64,000 nt of DNA from Planctomycetota bacterium (GTDB lineage: Bacteria; Planctomycetota; MHYJ01; JACQXL01; JACRIJ01), in assembly GCA_016220095.1 (NCBI GenBank), contig JACRIJ010000031.1, forward strand, positions 31,127-95,126, read 5' to 3'. This document shows positions 17,683-25,628 of this stretch, one piece after another. Made by a program: the position numbers and the translations under genes. Under the pieces are notes generated by a model. The model was not told where the DNA came from and did not search any database. It worked only from the letters and a program-made list of their open reading frames with translations. Every line of letters begins with the position of its first letter. The first letter of the stretch is position 1.

Positions 17683-18338
17683 TTATCGTTCCTCGCTAAA
17701 GCGCGTTTGAGGCGCATGCAGGATTCGCATTTCATGCAATGCCGTTTTCCGCTGCCGTAACAGCTCCATATCAATTCCAAAGGCGCGCCGGTTTTTATTG
17801 CGAGCCGTACGATTTCGTCCTTGGATAAATTCTGCGTAAAACTCAGCACTTCAGCCTTGCTGAGAGTGGAATATGACAGGGATTTGTTGATTGCTTTTAC
17901 GAAAGGCGCCGAGTTATCCGGAAAAGTTACGGCCTCTTCCTTATTGAAACCTGTGATGATATGCCCGTATCCGAGCGTTTCCGCGTAAGCCGCGGCGATA
18001 TTGATGAAAAGACCGTTTCTGTTGGGCACCCAGACGGCCCTGACGGATTTTTCAAGCGTGCTATGCCGGCCCAGAAGTGACATTGTCAATTCCGGTATCT
18101 GTTCCGTCCTATTGACCAGAGCGGTGCGGGTCATTTTTGCGAGAAAGGGCAGTTTGACGATTTTAAGCGGCATTTCAAGGAATGCCGAGATTTTTCTGAC
18201 GGCCTGTTTCTCAGGCAAAACCGCCTTTTGTCCGTAATCAATGAAAAGACAGAGTCCGCTCGCAAAGCGTTTCCGGGCGATAACAGCAGAGACGGCGGAA
18301 TCCAGGCCGCCTGACAATAATATCACGCATTCTTTCAT
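17649..18338 (-). CDS. queC: 7-cyano-7-deazaguanine synthase QueC
   Basis: 229 residues. Start at ATG 18338 with AAGGT five nt upstream; the longer open frame would overlap the divergent promoter. The PP-loop ATP-pyrophosphatase motif SGGLDSA is at residues 9-15. The C-terminal zinc site is CYGSGKRHCMKCESC. QueC converts 7-carboxy-7-deazaguanine to preQ0 with ATP and ammonia, the step after QueE, whose gene overlaps its end. Confidence 0.95.
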   Translation of the reverse strand: MKECVILLSGGLDSAVSAVIARKRFASGLCLFIDYGQKAVLPEKQAVRKISAFLEMPLKIVKLPFLAKMTRTALVNRTEQIPELTMSLLGRHSTLEKSVRAVWVPNRNGLFINIAAAYAETLGYGHIITGFNKEEAVTFPDNSAPFVKAINKSLSYSTLSKAEVLSFTQNLSKDEIVRLAIKTGAPLELIWSCYGSGKRHCMKCESCMRLKRALARNDKWEWFRKHRGI

Positions 18339-18380
18339 AGTTACCTTTTTACAATTAACGCGGCAATTTTGCAATAAATA

Positions 18381-18408
18381 TTGACAAAACCCGAAAATTT
18401 GATAAGAT
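18381..18408 (+). promoter_or_regulatory. Leaderless-type promoter of the SurA-like gene
   Basis: TTGACA, 16-nt spacer, TAAGAT, then only 6 nt before ATG 18415. Transcription should start at or next to the A of the ATG. No Shine-Dalgarno sequence is possible. Confidence 0.75.
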
Positions 18409-18414
18409 TTTTGC

Positions 18415-19494
18415 ATGGTCAAATTAACAATTTATTTCATCACAGCCGCAATTTGCGCAATCTGCGGAGCCTTTGTCCATGCCGAAGAGGGCATGAATTC
18501 CGGTAAGCCTCCGGAAACCGGGAAAGAGTTGCAGGAAAGGCTTGAATATTTCGAGCAGAGCAACCATAAGGTTGCCGTGATAAACGGCGAATACGTCACT
18601 TACATGGATGTAAGGAAGCGCATTGAGGTCGCGGTCCGCATGTACATGCAGGAAGACCCTGTGAATTACGTGCAGAAGGCAAATCAGCTTTTTGCCAATA
18701 CGGTTCTGGAGTTATCCCGTAGGAAACTTCTTACCCAGGCGGCCGATAAGGAAGGCATTTCGGTTTCCAAGGAAGACGTGGATGAGCTCGTCAACAAGAA
18801 GGTAAAGGAATTGAACGGCTACGAAAATTTCATTGAGGCAATCGCCCAGCAGGGCAAGACGGAGCAGGATGTAAGAAAAGAATTTGAAACGGACTTGAAA
18901 GTAAGGAAACTCGTTTTATCCCGCATGGGGAATATTCCGAAGGACAGTTCGGCTTCCATATTAAAAATAGACGTCTATGTGTCTCCGCAGGAAATCAAGG
19001 ATTATTACAAGGCAAATGAAGGGAAGTTCGTGGATAAGAAAAAGGCCAAGATGAGGTATATCGTCCTGAAGTTTACGAATGATGAAGAAAAGAAAAGCGC
19101 GCGCGAGCTTGGCGAATCCATAATCAGACAGCTTAACGACGGCGTGGATTTTGCGGCGCTCGCGAAATTGTATTCGGATTTTAAGGCCGAAGAAAGCGGA
19201 GAGCGCGACTGGATAGTTGTTGATACGTTTTTCCCTGAAATAAGAATCAAAGTTGAAAAAATGAATGTCGGGGAGCATTCCGATCTCATAGAAACTGATG
19301 GAAGCTACAGGATATTCAAGCTTGAAGGCATCACCGAGGAGCGCAAGAAATCGTTTGTAGAGAGCGAAGACTCAATCAAGATTATGCTTTCTAATAAAAA
19401 ATATGAGGAGGCGCTCGCGGAGATGTGCAGTCATTTGCTGAAAGGCGCCGTTATATGGCCTGAGGACCTCTTTTCAAGGAACCGGAAGAAATGA
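18415..19494 (+). CDS. SurA/PpiC-type periplasmic peptidyl-prolyl isomerase
   Basis: 359 residues. A signal peptide covers about residues 1-23 (cleavage near VHA-EE). A SurA_N-like helical chaperone domain follows (about 45-175, NGEYVTYMDVRKRIEV start), then a parvulin rotamase region (about 195-310: KMRYIVLKF, GVDFAALAKLYSD, GERDWIV). It should fold outer-membrane or secreted proteins in the periplasm. Some parvulin active-site residues are not obvious, so it may be mainly a chaperone. It ends in an ATGA overlap with the epimerase gene, an unusual partner. Confidence 0.87.
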   Translation: MVKLTIYFITAAICAICGAFVHAEEGMNSGKPPETGKELQERLEYFEQSNHKVAVINGEYVTYMDVRKRIEVAVRMYMQEDPVNYVQKANQLFANTVLELSRRKLLTQAADKEGISVSKEDVDELVNKKVKELNGYENFIEAIAQQGKTEQDVRKEFETDLKVRKLVLSRMGNIPKDSSASILKIDVYVSPQEIKDYYKANEGKFVDKKKAKMRYIVLKFTNDEEKKSARELGESIIRQLNDGVDFAALAKLYSDFKAEESGERDWIVVDTFFPEIRIKVEKMNVGEHSDLIETDGSYRIFKLEGITEERKKSFVESEDSIKIMLSNKKYEEALAEMCSHLLKGAVIWPEDLFSRNRKK

Positions 19495-20456
19495 ATGTTT
19501 TGATTACAGGCGGCGCGGGTTTTATAGGTTCGCATCTTTGCGAGGAGCTTCTTTCCCGCAGGGAAAATGTCCATATTATTGACGACCTTTCAACCGGAAG
19601 CATAAAAAACGTTGAGCACCTGAAGAAGAATGAAAGATTCACTTACACCATAGATTCCGTGTTTAACGAGCCTGTCACGGCTGAGCTTATAGACAGGGCT
19701 GACGTGGTTTATCACCTTGCCGCTGCCGTGGGCACGCGGCTTGTCGTGGAGAATCCCGTGAGGACGATAGAAACCAATATCGGCGGCACCGAGATAGTGC
19801 TTAAGCACGCGAACAAGAAGAAAAAAACAGTGATACTTGCGTCCACTTCCGAGATTTACGGCAAAAGCGAGAACCTGCCGTTCAAGGAAGACGATGACAT
19901 GGTGCTCGGCCCGACGTCAAAATCGCGCTGGAGTTATGCCTGTTCAAAGGCTATTGACGAATTCCTCGCCATCGCGTACTGGAAGGAGCATAAATTGCCG
20001 GTAATTGTAATGCGGCTTTTCAATACCGTAGGCCCGCGCCAGACGGGAAGGTACGGAATGGTGCTTCCGCGTTTTGTCAGCAACGCGCTTTCGGGCAAAC
20101 CGCTTGAGGTGTACGGCGACGGAAAGCAGACCCGCTGTTTTTGCTACGTTGGAGACGTTACGAGGGCGCTGGTAAAGATTGCGGGCAAGCCGAAGGCGTA
20201 CGGCGGCGTGTTCAATCTCGGCAGTGACAGCGAGATTTCCATAAAAGACCTTGCGTTGAAAGTAAAGGCAAGGGTCAATCCGAAGGCTAAAATAAAATTA
20301 GTGCCCTATGAAGAGGCGTATGAAAAAGGCTTTGAGGACCTCCGGCACCGCATGCCAGACACGTCCAGGATAAAAAAATTAATAGGATTTAAGCCGACTC
20401 TTAATATTGATGATATTATTGATAAAGTAGCGGAAGATTTGCGATCTAAGATGTGA
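19491..20456 (+). CDS. NAD-dependent nucleotide-sugar epimerase/dehydratase
   Basis: 321 residues, extended SDR family. The NAD-binding motif GGAGFIG lies at residues 7-13. The catalytic pair is in WSYACSKAIDE (YxxxK), with STSEIYG before it and RLFNTVGPRQ after it. This set is typical of UDP-glucuronate decarboxylases and UDP-glucose 4-epimerase-like enzymes; the exact sugar is not resolved. It is translationally coupled to the upstream PPIase by ATGA. Its last codons (LRSKM) and stop fall inside a 7-nt-phased array (20441-20489). Confidence 0.87.
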   Translation: MNVLITGGAGFIGSHLCEELLSRRENVHIIDDLSTGSIKNVEHLKKNERFTYTIDSVFNEPVTAELIDRADVVYHLAAAVGTRLVVENPVRTIETNIGGTEIVLKHANKKKKTVILASTSEIYGKSENLPFKEDDDMVLGPTSKSRWSYACSKAIDEFLAIAYWKEHKLPVIVMRLFNTVGPRQTGRYGMVLPRFVSNALSGKPLEVYGDGKQTRCFCYVGDVTRALVKIAGKPKAYGGVFNLGSDSEISIKDLALKVKARVNPKAKIKLVPYEEAYEKGFEDLRHRMPDTSRIKKLIGFKPTLNIDDIIDKVAEDLRSKM

Positions 20457-20489
20457 GATCTGAGATTTGCGATGTGCGATGTGAGATTT
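20441..20489. repeat. 7-nt-phased array (GAGATTT/GCGATGT type)
   Basis: Seven consecutive heptamers of the form [GA][CA]GAT[CTG]T in perfect phase. The epimerase stop codon lies in the third unit. Confidence 0.85.
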
Positions 20490-20566
20490 AGTAATGATTA
20501 GGCCATTTGCAGCGGCAAATGTCATTCCTGTTAAATAATACTTTGCATTTTATTCAATCTTATTAC

Positions 20567-21142
20567 ATGAAAAATAAATTAATTTACATAACAGGCGGCG
20601 CGCGGAGCGGCAAGAGCGCTATGGCGGTCAAGATAGCTGAGAAATCAGGCGGCAGGACCGCTTTTCTTGCCACGGCAGAACCTCTTGACAGTGAGATGAG
20701 GGAACGCATAAGAATTCACAGGCGCGGCCGGCCCGCGGCGTGGGTTACGCTGGAATTGTCCGATTATCGCAATGTCGCCGGCATAATCAGTGAACTCGCT
20801 GACAAAAAATGCGGGGTTGTAATAATAGATTGCCTGACGCTGTGGATTTCAAATCTTCTCGGCAGGCGCGCGGGAAAAAGCGGCGAACTTACAGGCAGGG
20901 AATACGCGCTGGCGGTAAAAGAAGTCGTTTGTGAAATATCCGCGAATATCAATGCGTTCCGGGAATTCCCCGGCACGGTTATAATAGTTTCAAATGAAAC
21001 CGGCATGGGAATTGTGCCGGCCAACCAGCTTGCGCGCATTTTCAGGGATATCTGCGGCAAAGCTAACCAGTACGCGGCTGAGATTTCAGACGAGGCTTTT
21101 CTGATGGTTTCAGGAATACCGGTTGTCCTTAAGAGCCGCTGA
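20567..21142 (+). CDS. cobU: Adenosylcobinamide kinase/guanylyltransferase CobU
   Basis: 191 residues from ATG 20567; the open frame from 20507 lies in non-coding sequence. The P-loop GGARSGKS (10-17) is at the N-terminus as in all CobU/CobP. The C-terminal signature VSNETGMGIVP and NQLARIFRD is intact. It phosphorylates adenosylcobinamide and then adds GMP, part of cobalamin nucleotide-loop assembly. cobT, for the same pathway, lies 6.5 kb away. The 3' end overlaps upstream in-frame sequence of bioA but not the chosen bioA start. No Shine-Dalgarno sequence is evident. Confidence 0.92.
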   Translation: MKNKLIYITGGARSGKSAMAVKIAEKSGGRTAFLATAEPLDSEMRERIRIHRRGRPAAWVTLELSDYRNVAGIISELADKKCGVVIIDCLTLWISNLLGRRAGKSGELTGREYALAVKEVVCEISANINAFREFPGTVIIVSNETGMGIVPANQLARIFRDICGKANQYAAEISDEAFLMVSGIPVVLKSR

Positions 21143-21155
21143 TTTTTATCAGGTT

Positions 21156-22526
21156 ATGAACAAATCCGCACAATACCGTAAAAAAGACCGCAAATATATA
21201 TGGCATCCTTTTACCCAGATGAAGGGGTGGATGGACGAGGATTTTCCGGTTATTGTCCGCGGCAGTGGATGTTATTTGTACGATGCGGACGGCAGGAAGT
21301 ATCTTGACGGCGTTTCTTCGCTCTGGTGCAACGTGCACGGGCATTGCGTCAAAGCGATTGACGATGCCGTAATGGCGCAATTAAGGAAAATAGCGCATTC
21401 AACGATGCTCGGACTGTCAAATGCGCCCGCCATAGGGCTGGCGGAAAAGCTTATAGAAATAGCGCCTGCCGGACTGAAGAAAGTTTTTTTTTCGGACAGC
21501 GGTTCCGAATCGGTGGAAGCCGCGCTTAAGATAGCCTATCAATACTGCCGGCAGAGCGGCGGCGCGAAGAGCAGGCGCAAGCAATATTTCATTTCATTGA
21601 AAGACGCATATCACGGAGACACTCTTGGGGCTGTTTCTGCAGGGAGCATTCCGCTTTTCCATAAGGTTTACGGAAAATTGCTTTTCAAGACGATAAGCGC
21701 GCCGTCACCGCACTGTTACAGGTGCCCTTGCGGAAAGTCACGCGGAAAATGTTCAATGGAATGCCTTGAAAAATTCAGGAGCATCATAGTAAAGAACAAA
21801 GACCGGGTTGCCGGCGTCATAATGGAGCCGCTTGTACAAGGCGCCGCGGGAATTATCACGCATCCGAGCGGATTTCTGAAAGGCGTTGCGGACGCCTGCA
21901 GGGAGAACGGGGTTTTGCTTATACTTGACGAAGTCGCGACGGGTTTCGGCAGGACAGGCAGGATGTTTGCGTGCGGGCACGAGGGTGTTTCGCCGGATAT
22001 ATTGTGCGTTGCCAAGGGGATTACCGGCGGGTATTTACCGCTTTCAGCCACATTAACGACTGAAAAAATATACAAGGCGTTTTTAGGCGAGTACGAAGAT
22101 TGCAGGGCGTTTTATCATGGACACACTTTTACGGGAAATCCGCTTGCCTGCGCTGCGGCGACAGCAAGCCTGAAATTGTTCGGGAAAAACAAGATACTCC
22201 GGGACCTTGATGGTAAAATAGCGTATCTAAAGGGCGCATTACAGGAATTTTACAAAATAGGCATTGTCGGAGATGTGAGGCAGTGCGGTATGATGGCGGG
22301 AATAGAGCTCGTAAGGGACCGTCGGACAAAGGAGCCTTTTCCGATGAAGGACAGGCTCGGTCACAAAGTCATTTTAGAAGCGCGCAAAAGAGGCGTTATA
22401 TTGCGTCCATTGGGAAACGTGATAGTCCTGATGCCGCCGCTGTCAATATCAATGAAAGAGTTACGCGTTCTTGTTGATGTCGCGTTTGAATCCATAATGA
22501 AGTGTCAATATTGTCAAAAAACTTGA
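21156..22526 (+). CDS. bioA: Adenosylmethionine-8-amino-7-oxononanoate aminotransferase
   Basis: 456 residues, class III PLP aminotransferase. ATG 21156 with AGG just upstream was chosen over TTG 21123. BioA signatures are IWHPFTQM near the N-terminus, the substrate region SSLWCNVHGH, SDSGSESVEAALK, the PLP Asp in ILDEVATGFGRTG, and the Schiff-base Lys in CVAKGITGGYLP (about residue 288). It makes diaminopelargonate, a biotin precursor, using SAM as amino donor. A Cys-rich patch (CYRCPCGKSRGKC) occupies a loop usually holding one or two cysteines. No other bio gene is nearby; it probably shares a transcript with cobU, 13 nt upstream. Confidence 0.93.
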   Translation: MNKSAQYRKKDRKYIWHPFTQMKGWMDEDFPVIVRGSGCYLYDADGRKYLDGVSSLWCNVHGHCVKAIDDAVMAQLRKIAHSTMLGLSNAPAIGLAEKLIEIAPAGLKKVFFSDSGSESVEAALKIAYQYCRQSGGAKSRRKQYFISLKDAYHGDTLGAVSAGSIPLFHKVYGKLLFKTISAPSPHCYRCPCGKSRGKCSMECLEKFRSIIVKNKDRVAGVIMEPLVQGAAGIITHPSGFLKGVADACRENGVLLILDEVATGFGRTGRMFACGHEGVSPDILCVAKGITGGYLPLSATLTTEKIYKAFLGEYEDCRAFYHGHTFTGNPLACAAATASLKLFGKNKILRDLDGKIAYLKGALQEFYKIGIVGDVRQCGMMAGIELVRDRRTKEPFPMKDRLGHKVILEARKRGVILRPLGNVIVLMPPLSISMKELRVLVDVAFESIMKCQYCQKT

Positions 22527-22550
22527 CAAAACGTATTTTTATGGCATAAT
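22523..22550 (+). promoter_or_regulatory. Promoter of the pilB-pilC-kinase operon
   Basis: TTGACA, 16-nt spacer, CATAAT. The -10 box lies inside an inverted repeat TTATGG-N8-CCATAA (about 22539-22558), which could be an operator. The short leader carries an AGAGAAG ribosome site. Confidence 0.6.
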
Positions 22551-22571
22551 TACCATAATTATAGAGAAGTT

Positions 22572-24296
22572 ATGTCTGCATTCAAAAAAATAGGACAAAT
22601 TCTTAAAGAGATGGAAGTGGTCAGCGAGGGGCAGATCCAGGAGGCCATTGCCATCCAGAAGGAGAATGGCGGGCCTATCGGCCGCATTCTTATTGAATTG
22701 GGGTATATTTCCGCGGATGAACTTCTTACAGCCCTCGCCGCCCAGCTGGATACGGAAGTAATTGACCTTGAAGAAAGGGACATACCGCCTGAAGTCATAA
22801 ATAAGCTCACCACCACGACAGTCCGCCTTTACCGCATCATGCCGGTTTCGTTTGAGAACAACGTGCTAACCATTGTCATGGCCGATCCCATGAATATCGG
22901 CATAGTGGATGAGCTTAAGTTCATGTTAAATTGCGAGATACGGCCGGCCATAAGCAGTGAATCGGCAATTGACGCGGCTATTGAGAAATTCTACGGGCAG
23001 AAGACCGAAACCCTTGAAGATATCCTCAAGGAAATGACGAAGACCTATCAGGAATCGCTTGATTACGAACTCCTTGAGTCCAAATCCGAAAAACTTGACC
23101 TTGACAACATACAGAAAATGGCGCATGACGTGCCGGTTGTCAAATTGCTTAACCTCATACTTTATCAAGCCATAAAAGACCACGCAAGCGATATACATTT
23201 TGAACCGTTTGAAACTGAATTCAAGGTGCGTTACAGGGTGGATGGTTTCCTTGTTGAGATGCAGCCGCCGCCGAAAAAACTCGCGCTTCCGCTTATTTCC
23301 CGCATAAAAGTGCTTGCAGGGATGGATATTTCCGAGACGCGGCTTCCTCAGGACGGCAGAATAGCTCTTACGATAGCCGGCAGACCCGTTGATCTCCGCA
23401 TTTCCACTTTGCCTACGTACGGCGGTGAAAGCGTCGTTATGCGCGTCCTTGACAGGAGTTCGGTTTCGCTTGACGTGGAAACCATAGGTTTTCGCGACGA
23501 TGAATTCGCGCTCGTAAAAGACCTTATTGAACTGCCAAGCGGAATTATCGTGGTTACCGGACCGACAGGCCATGGCAAAACGACTACGCTGTACGCGTGC
23601 CTTAACCACCTTAACGATATCAAATGGAAGATAATAACAACGGAAAATCCCGTTGAATTTGACCTGCCCGGCATTATGCAGTGCCAGATAAACGAAGAAA
23701 TCGGCGTAACATATCCCGCGTGCCTGAAAAGCATCCTAAGGCAGGACCCTGATATCATACTTGTCGGGGAAATCCGCGACTTTGAAACTGCGGATATGGC
23801 GATAGAAGCGTCCCTTACAGGCCACGTTGTGCTGACTACCCTGCATTCAAATGACGCGCCTTCCACCGTAACCCGCCTGCTTGACCTCGGGGCGGAACCT
23901 TACCTTATTACTGCTACCATTGAAGCCGTAATCGCCCAGCGCCTCGTGCGCAAAGTTTGCTCCAAATGCAAGGAATTATACGAGCCCACGGAAGAGGAAT
24001 TGATGGAATTGAACATTTCCCTGAGCGATGTGAAGGGCAAGAAATTTGCCAGGGGCAAAGGATGTTCTAATTGCAACAGCACCGGTTACAGGGGGCGTAT
24101 TCCGATTTTTGAAATAATGCTTGTCACCGAAAGAATAAAAGACCTTATAGTACAGCATGCGTCAACTGAAAAAATAAGGCAGGCCGCGGTTGAACAGGGC
24201 ATGCGCACCCTGCGTGAAAGCGGACTTCTTGCTATTTTTGACGGCACGACGACAATTGCCGAAGTCGTTAAGGAAACACAGTTCACAAGCGATTAA
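22572..24296 (+). CDS. pilB: Type IV pilus/type II secretion assembly ATPase (PilB/GspE)
   Basis: 574 residues. The N-terminal MshEN/GspE_N domain (GRILIELGYISADELLTALA) covers about 1-140. The ATPase domain has Walker A GPTGHGKTTTLY (about 329-340), an Asp box RLPQDGRI, Walker B IILVGEIRD (about 395-403) and a His box TGHVVLTTLHSNDA. The tetracysteine zinc site is CSKCKEL...CSNC (about 461-499). It powers pilus or pseudopilus assembly on the inner-membrane cytoplasmic face. The fifth Walker A position is His instead of the usual Ser. pilC follows by 48 nt. No pilin or secretin gene is in the window. Confidence 0.93.
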   Translation: MSAFKKIGQILKEMEVVSEGQIQEAIAIQKENGGPIGRILIELGYISADELLTALAAQLDTEVIDLEERDIPPEVINKLTTTTVRLYRIMPVSFENNVLTIVMADPMNIGIVDELKFMLNCEIRPAISSESAIDAAIEKFYGQKTETLEDILKEMTKTYQESLDYELLESKSEKLDLDNIQKMAHDVPVVKLLNLILYQAIKDHASDIHFEPFETEFKVRYRVDGFLVEMQPPPKKLALPLISRIKVLAGMDISETRLPQDGRIALTIAGRPVDLRISTLPTYGGESVVMRVLDRSSVSLDVETIGFRDDEFALVKDLIELPSGIIVVTGPTGHGKTTTLYACLNHLNDIKWKIITTENPVEFDLPGIMQCQINEEIGVTYPACLKSILRQDPDIILVGEIRDFETADMAIEASLTGHVVLTTLHSNDAPSTVTRLLDLGAEPYLITATIEAVIAQRLVRKVCSKCKELYEPTEEELMELNISLSDVKGKKFARGKGCSNCNSTGYRGRIPIFEIMLVTERIKDLIVQHASTEKIRQAAVEQGMRTLRESGLLAIFDGTTTIAEVVKETQFTSD

Positions 24297-24344
24297 AAAC
24301 CATAAATAACAGAATGCAAATCACTTTTTTAAGAGAATTCAGTT

Positions 24345-25610
24345 ATGGCAGTATTTGAATTTGAAGGGCTTGATAAGTCGCGCAAAAAGACGAAGGCGAC
24401 AGTGGAAGCAAGAAATGAACAGGAAGCAGTTGTTGCCCTGCGCAAGCGCGGCATTCAGCTTATAAAGCCGTTGAAACAGATGGGCAGTCAGGCCCCGGAA
24501 CTTCCGTCAGCGGGCAAATCCGATGCGAAAGCGTCATCCTCCAAGCCCAGATTCACTTTCAGTTCGGTTTCACGCAAACAACTTACGCAATTCACAGTGC
24601 AGTTTTCAATCCTTCAGGACGCCGGCCTGCCTATCGTAAAAAGCCTTAAGATTCTTGAAGGAATGATGAAACCGTCTTATTTTAAGACGGTTCTTGAACA
24701 GGTATGGCGCGACGTGGAATCCGGCAGTACGCTTTCGGACGCGATGATAAAACATCCGAAGGCGTTTGATAAACTTTACGTTAACCTTGTAAAAGCCGGC
24801 GAATCGGGCGGCGTGCTGGATACCATACTCCAGCGCCTTGCCAAATTCATGGAAAAATCTCAGAAATTGCGCAGAAAAGTCATCAGCGCCATGATATATC
24901 CCATCGTTGTCATCGTAGTGGCAGTCTCCATATTGATGATTATAATGTCCGTGGTAGTGCCGAAATTCCTGGAAGTTTTTAAAAACATGGGACAGGGCAA
25001 CCTGCCGGCGCCCACGCAACTTTTGCTCGCGGTCAGCGGAATTATGCAGAGTTACTGGTACGTATTGCCGGTTATCGTGGCCGGCATAATCGTAGGAGTG
25101 AAATTTGCCGTAAGGAATTACCGAGTGCGGCTTATAGTGGATAACCTTAAAATGCAGATTCCGATTTTCGGCGTCATCATCAGGAAGTCAACCATTTCGC
25201 GCCTGTGCAGGACGCTCGGCACCATGATACAGAGCGGCGTGCAGATACTTGAAGCGCTGACTATAGTGAAAAATACCGTGGGCAATGAAATTATTTCCAA
25301 TGCCGTGCAGAGCATACACAGCGAGGTGCGCGAAGGCGGCAATATCGCCGATACGCTCGCAAAATTAAAAACAAAGGTATTTGACGATATCGTCATAAAC
25401 ATGATAAACGTGGGCGAAGAAACCGGCGAGCTTGATAAAATGCTCATTAAAATAGCCGACAACTATGACGATGAAGTTGATACCGCGGTTGGTACGCTTA
25501 TGAGCGTGCTTGAGCCGTTGATAATCGTCGTGCTCGGCGGAGTTGTCGCTTTCATCGTAATATCCTTGTTCCTCCCGCTCGTTACCATACTTACCAATTT
25601 AGGCAAATAA
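24345..25610 (+). CDS. pilC: Type IV pilus/type II secretion inner-membrane platform protein (PilC/GspF)
   Basis: 421 residues with the duplicated T2SF domain (about 80-210 and 285-410). The typical start is MAVFEFEGLDKSRKK and the typical motif KAGESGGVLD, repeated as NVGEETGELDKM. Three strong transmembrane helices sit near residues 185-205, 235-255 and 390-412. It forms the platform on which the PilB ATPase works; adjacency to pilB supports this. Confidence 0.93.
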   Translation: MAVFEFEGLDKSRKKTKATVEARNEQEAVVALRKRGIQLIKPLKQMGSQAPELPSAGKSDAKASSSKPRFTFSSVSRKQLTQFTVQFSILQDAGLPIVKSLKILEGMMKPSYFKTVLEQVWRDVESGSTLSDAMIKHPKAFDKLYVNLVKAGESGGVLDTILQRLAKFMEKSQKLRRKVISAMIYPIVVIVVAVSILMIIMSVVVPKFLEVFKNMGQGNLPAPTQLLLAVSGIMQSYWYVLPVIVAGIIVGVKFAVRNYRVRLIVDNLKMQIPIFGVIIRKSTISRLCRTLGTMIQSGVQILEALTIVKNTVGNEIISNAVQSIHSEVREGGNIADTLAKLKTKVFDDIVINMINVGEETGELDKMLIKIADNYDDEVDTAVGTLMSVLEPLIIVVLGGVVAFIVISLFLPLVTILTNLGK

Positions 25611-25628
25611 AACACAGGGAAGTTTTCC

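Noticed and set aside
18339..18414. preQ1 riboswitch before queC
   Set aside because: The 76-nt divergent gap holds the SurA-like promoter and a ribosome site, but no pseudoknot-like preQ1 aptamer.
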